Source: Hymenopellis radicata (Eukaryota > Basidiomycota > Agaricomycetes > Agaricales > Physalacriaceae). Taken from it: DNA of 21,907 bases. Position numbers and translations under genes: made by a program. The stretch spans positions 1 to 21,907 of the forward strand of contig JADNRX010000806.1 of the NCBI GenBank assembly GCA_015501595.1. The letters are read 5' to 3'. A model generated the notes under the pieces. The model had not been told where the DNA came from and made no database searches. It saw only the letters and a program-made list of their open reading frames with translations. The stretch's first letter is position 1; each line of letters starts with the position of its first letter. Below, one piece after another: positions 20,140-21,907 of the stretch.

Positions 20140-21131
20140 TCATTGCGCGTGTCCGTTGACGCCATTCAGCATTGGTGCAGGCTGAGCGGAGGCAGCAGCC
20201 GCGCGTCCGCGAGCAAGCAGATCCGAAGCGCTCGTCCTGCGGCTCTCGAGCATAGGTCACGCTAACATCGTGTGTCATCTTTCCAACCTTCTTGGTCAAC
20301 ACGATGGTACGGAGATGGTTGATAGTGGTGCCGAGCTTCTGAGACACGTCGGTGTACATTTCCTGAGCGCCTGGAGGGAAACGGCTCTGGAGGTGTGTCG
20401 TAGAGTTGTGAAAGGTGGCGGTCGCAGAGGTCTGGATGGAGGAGGCCATGGCGGCTGTCGACGATTGGGTTCAGCGAGCAGGGTCTGTGGGACACGGGCT
20501 TTGGCGGAAGTGAGGGAGGTTGATGCGAGAAAGCTCATGTTTTGTGAAGTCTCGATGGCCTTTTTACTGCTGATAAGAGATCCGGTGATAGAGCGAGAAA
20601 AATCACACATACATGAGAGAGGAATGTTCTTGGAACTGTTGACTTGTTCGGCAGAGTAGCCGTAGACCGACCGGGAGAGAGCGAGCGCACGTTGGTACTG
20701 GTACTGAGTGCTTTGGGAGAGGAGGGACGAGAATCAGGGTTGATTTTGGTGTAAGCCCGTAGTTCATGAGAGGAGCGAATTGCTGGAATCAGATACGTTA
20801 GGATTATAGGCGGAATTCGAAGTGAATTTACTCTGCTTGCCTGGTCGATGCCTTGGGCGACATGGAAAGCTGGCTGCCTGACCTTCTCGTCAATCACCTT
20901 GTATGCACTTGCCCGCCTTTCGCGGACAAACGAGGCAACCTCTTCTGGCTTGGTGGTGAAGGCGCGGGGGTACTTGGACTCGACGACGTCGACCGCCTTG
21001 TTCGCGTAGCCATCGGCGCGTACAATGAGAGGGGCGAAGCGGAGTTGGATGGGCTCAGCATACTTGTAGGCCGACGTTGAGAAGCCCTTTGCTGTCGAGT
21101 AGGGCGATCGAGTTGAGAGAGCGTGGTAAAC
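20140..21131 (-). pseudogene. Perilipin-like lipid-droplet protein pseudogene, unit 2
   Basis: Counterpart of 9971-10963 with the same GC donor and the same broken frames. One base fewer near 20718 adds a further frame change after DSRPSSP. At 20860 unit 2 encodes HVAQGIDQ where unit 1 has HDAQGIDQ; V looks closer to the family as I remember it. Both copies are non-functional. Confidence 0.65.
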
Positions 21132-21721
21132 TCTTCTCGCGTGGGACTCCTGTTTGCTTTTCTCCGCTCACTCGGTGCGTCTTGTTCCTTTGACGCGTTC
21201 GTCGCCGTCTCCTTCTCGCAGGAGCACTCTCTCTCTCTTATCTCGCTCTGGTGCCTCCCGCCGTCTCTTGCTTAGAGTATCCCTTTGGACTACGCTCCCG
21301 ATGAGCCCGACGCCATCTCCGTCGACATCACCTCTGCCGCGGACGACACGCCCTCATCCCCGCCACTACCCGCAACAAGGGCATCTCTGACTCCATGGAC
21401 CTCAGTGTCATCGACGACGACCCGGCTCCAGTCCTACCACCTCGGCTGCCTGCTATCTCTTGCTTGGATGGATCATCCCTTCAACCAGCACTCTCACCAT
21501 GAGCTCAATGTCAGTCTCCGTCGACACATCACTTATGCCGCCGACGACACCCCTTTCCTTCGTCCCCTACTTGGCCTACCCCGACCCCGATGCCCAGAGC
21601 CACCCACCGCCGCCGACGCCATTATTAAATAATTCAACTCCGCGCCGTCCTCCACCCAACTTTTCCGACCCTCCACGGAACGGACTACAACTCATATTTA
21701 CTTGTACTACTCTACACTACT
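21132..21721 (+). other. Pro/Ser/Asp-rich low-complexity stretch at unit end, unit 2
   Basis: Copy of 10964-11554, one base shorter in a C-run near 21657. Ends at the right boundary of the duplication. Confidence 0.4.
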
Positions 21722-21736
21722 GTACCGTTTCGACCG
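21711..21736 (-). repeat. Right terminal inverted repeat of the tandem pair
   Basis: Reads TCTACACTACTGTACCGTTT onward; the inverted partner of 48-73 at 21 of 26 positions. It spans the right duplication breakpoint (21721/21722). Confidence 0.55.
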
Positions 21737-21744
21737 GATATTCC

Positions 21745-21801
21745 CATATCGCGTCACACCGGCCGACGAAGCGAACCTATATATATCCCATATCGCGTCA
21801 C
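21745..21801 (+). repeat. Flank motif CATATCGCGTCAC, two right copies
   Basis: Copies at 21745-21758 and 21789-21801, 44 bp apart and each preceded by CC, match the left-flank copy at 20-33. GCGAACCTA lies between them (21771-21779), as it follows the left copy. Confidence 0.75.
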
Positions 21802-21811
21802 GGAGCCTCGG

Positions 21812-21900
21812 AGCCAGGCACACCCTTCCAAAAGCGGAAATTTTCGGTCCCGCCTGCGGCGGGCAGTCCAAATCGGGTAATTCCGCCTGCGTGCCTGGCT
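21812..21900. repeat. Inverted repeat with nested hairpin at the right edge
   Basis: AGCCAGGCAC (21812-21821) is the exact complement of GTGCCTGGCT (21891-21900). Inside, CCCGCC (21849-21854) pairs with GGCGGG (21858-21863) over a 3-base loop. It may be a small foldback element or the start of another mobile element cut by the window edge. Confidence 0.6.
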
Positions 21901-21907
21901 ACGAAGC

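Larger units (their letters stand above)
11555..21721 (+). repeat. Tandem duplication, unit 2 (10,167 bp, no hAT insertion)
   Basis: Direct copy of unit 1. Substitutions found by eye (unit 1/unit 2): 1571/13057, 2522/14008, 3352/14838, 3358/14844, 6439/16604, 6510/16675, 7104/17266, 8083/18245, 8844/19006, 9199/19361, 10036/20205 and 10692/20860. Indels, mostly single bases in homopolymers, occur only right of the hAT site. The unit ends at 21721 and unique flank follows. Confidence 0.97.

Noticed and set aside
48..21736. Helitron or LTR element explanation for the large unit
   Set aside because: No TC start with CTRR end and terminal hairpin at the breakpoints, and no long terminal repeats, primer-binding site or reverse transcriptase.
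1..21907. The duplication as an assembly artefact
   Set aside because: Unit-specific substitutions, codon-size indels and a clean transposon insertion in only one unit show two distinct sequences; read-level checking of homopolymer indels is still sensible.

Overview
The window looks like nuclear DNA from a filamentous basidiomycete, most likely an agaricomycete. The introns are short (about 40-62 bp), bounded by GT-AG and mostly preceded by CTNAC/CTAAC-like branch sites. There is a GMC-oxidoreductase 3' end of fungal type, a decayed gene resembling the basidiomycete perilipin-like lipid-droplet proteins, and a hAT-type DNA transposon. No intact full-length protein-coding gene could be supported; the recognisable coding pieces are fragments or pseudogenes.

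The dominating structure is a head-to-tail tandem duplication. Unit 1 (69-11554) and unit 2 (11555-21721) are collinear and nearly identical, except for a 1,321-bp insertion in unit 1. That insertion is a 1,313-bp hAT-like element (5073-6385) with TAGTGA termini and a perfect 8-bp target duplication; unit 2 keeps the unoccupied site. By eye the units differ at about 12 substitutions, mostly CpG transitions, plus more than ten small indels. All the indels and two thirds of the substitutions lie to the right of the hAT insertion site.

Layout of one unit (unit 1 coordinates): 81-1448 is a decayed multi-exon minus-strand gene with hydrophobic exons and 53-54 bp introns, two of them homologous. 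2134-2446 holds possible plus-strand exons of an unidentified gene. 2588-4975 is an array of at least seven degenerate exon-intron units. 5073-6385 is the hAT-like element (unit 1 only). 6394-7415 holds a TATA-like site and no recognised gene. 7416-8199 is the 3' third of a GMC oxidoreductase gene with five apparently splice-competent introns. 9143-9490 is an unidentified minus-strand gene fragment. 9971-10963 is a minus-strand perilipin-like pseudogene. 10964-11554 is Pro/Ser/Asp-rich low-complexity sequence.

The outer edges of the tandem pair carry imperfect inverted repeats (48-73 and 21711-21736, 21 of 26 positions paired). The central unit-unit junction fuses the inner halves of those two ends. 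The pair could therefore be a dimer of a roughly 10.2-kb non-autonomous TIR element carrying gene fragments, but no transposase is visible, so this is a hypothesis. The genes do not form a pathway; what unites them is shared duplication history.
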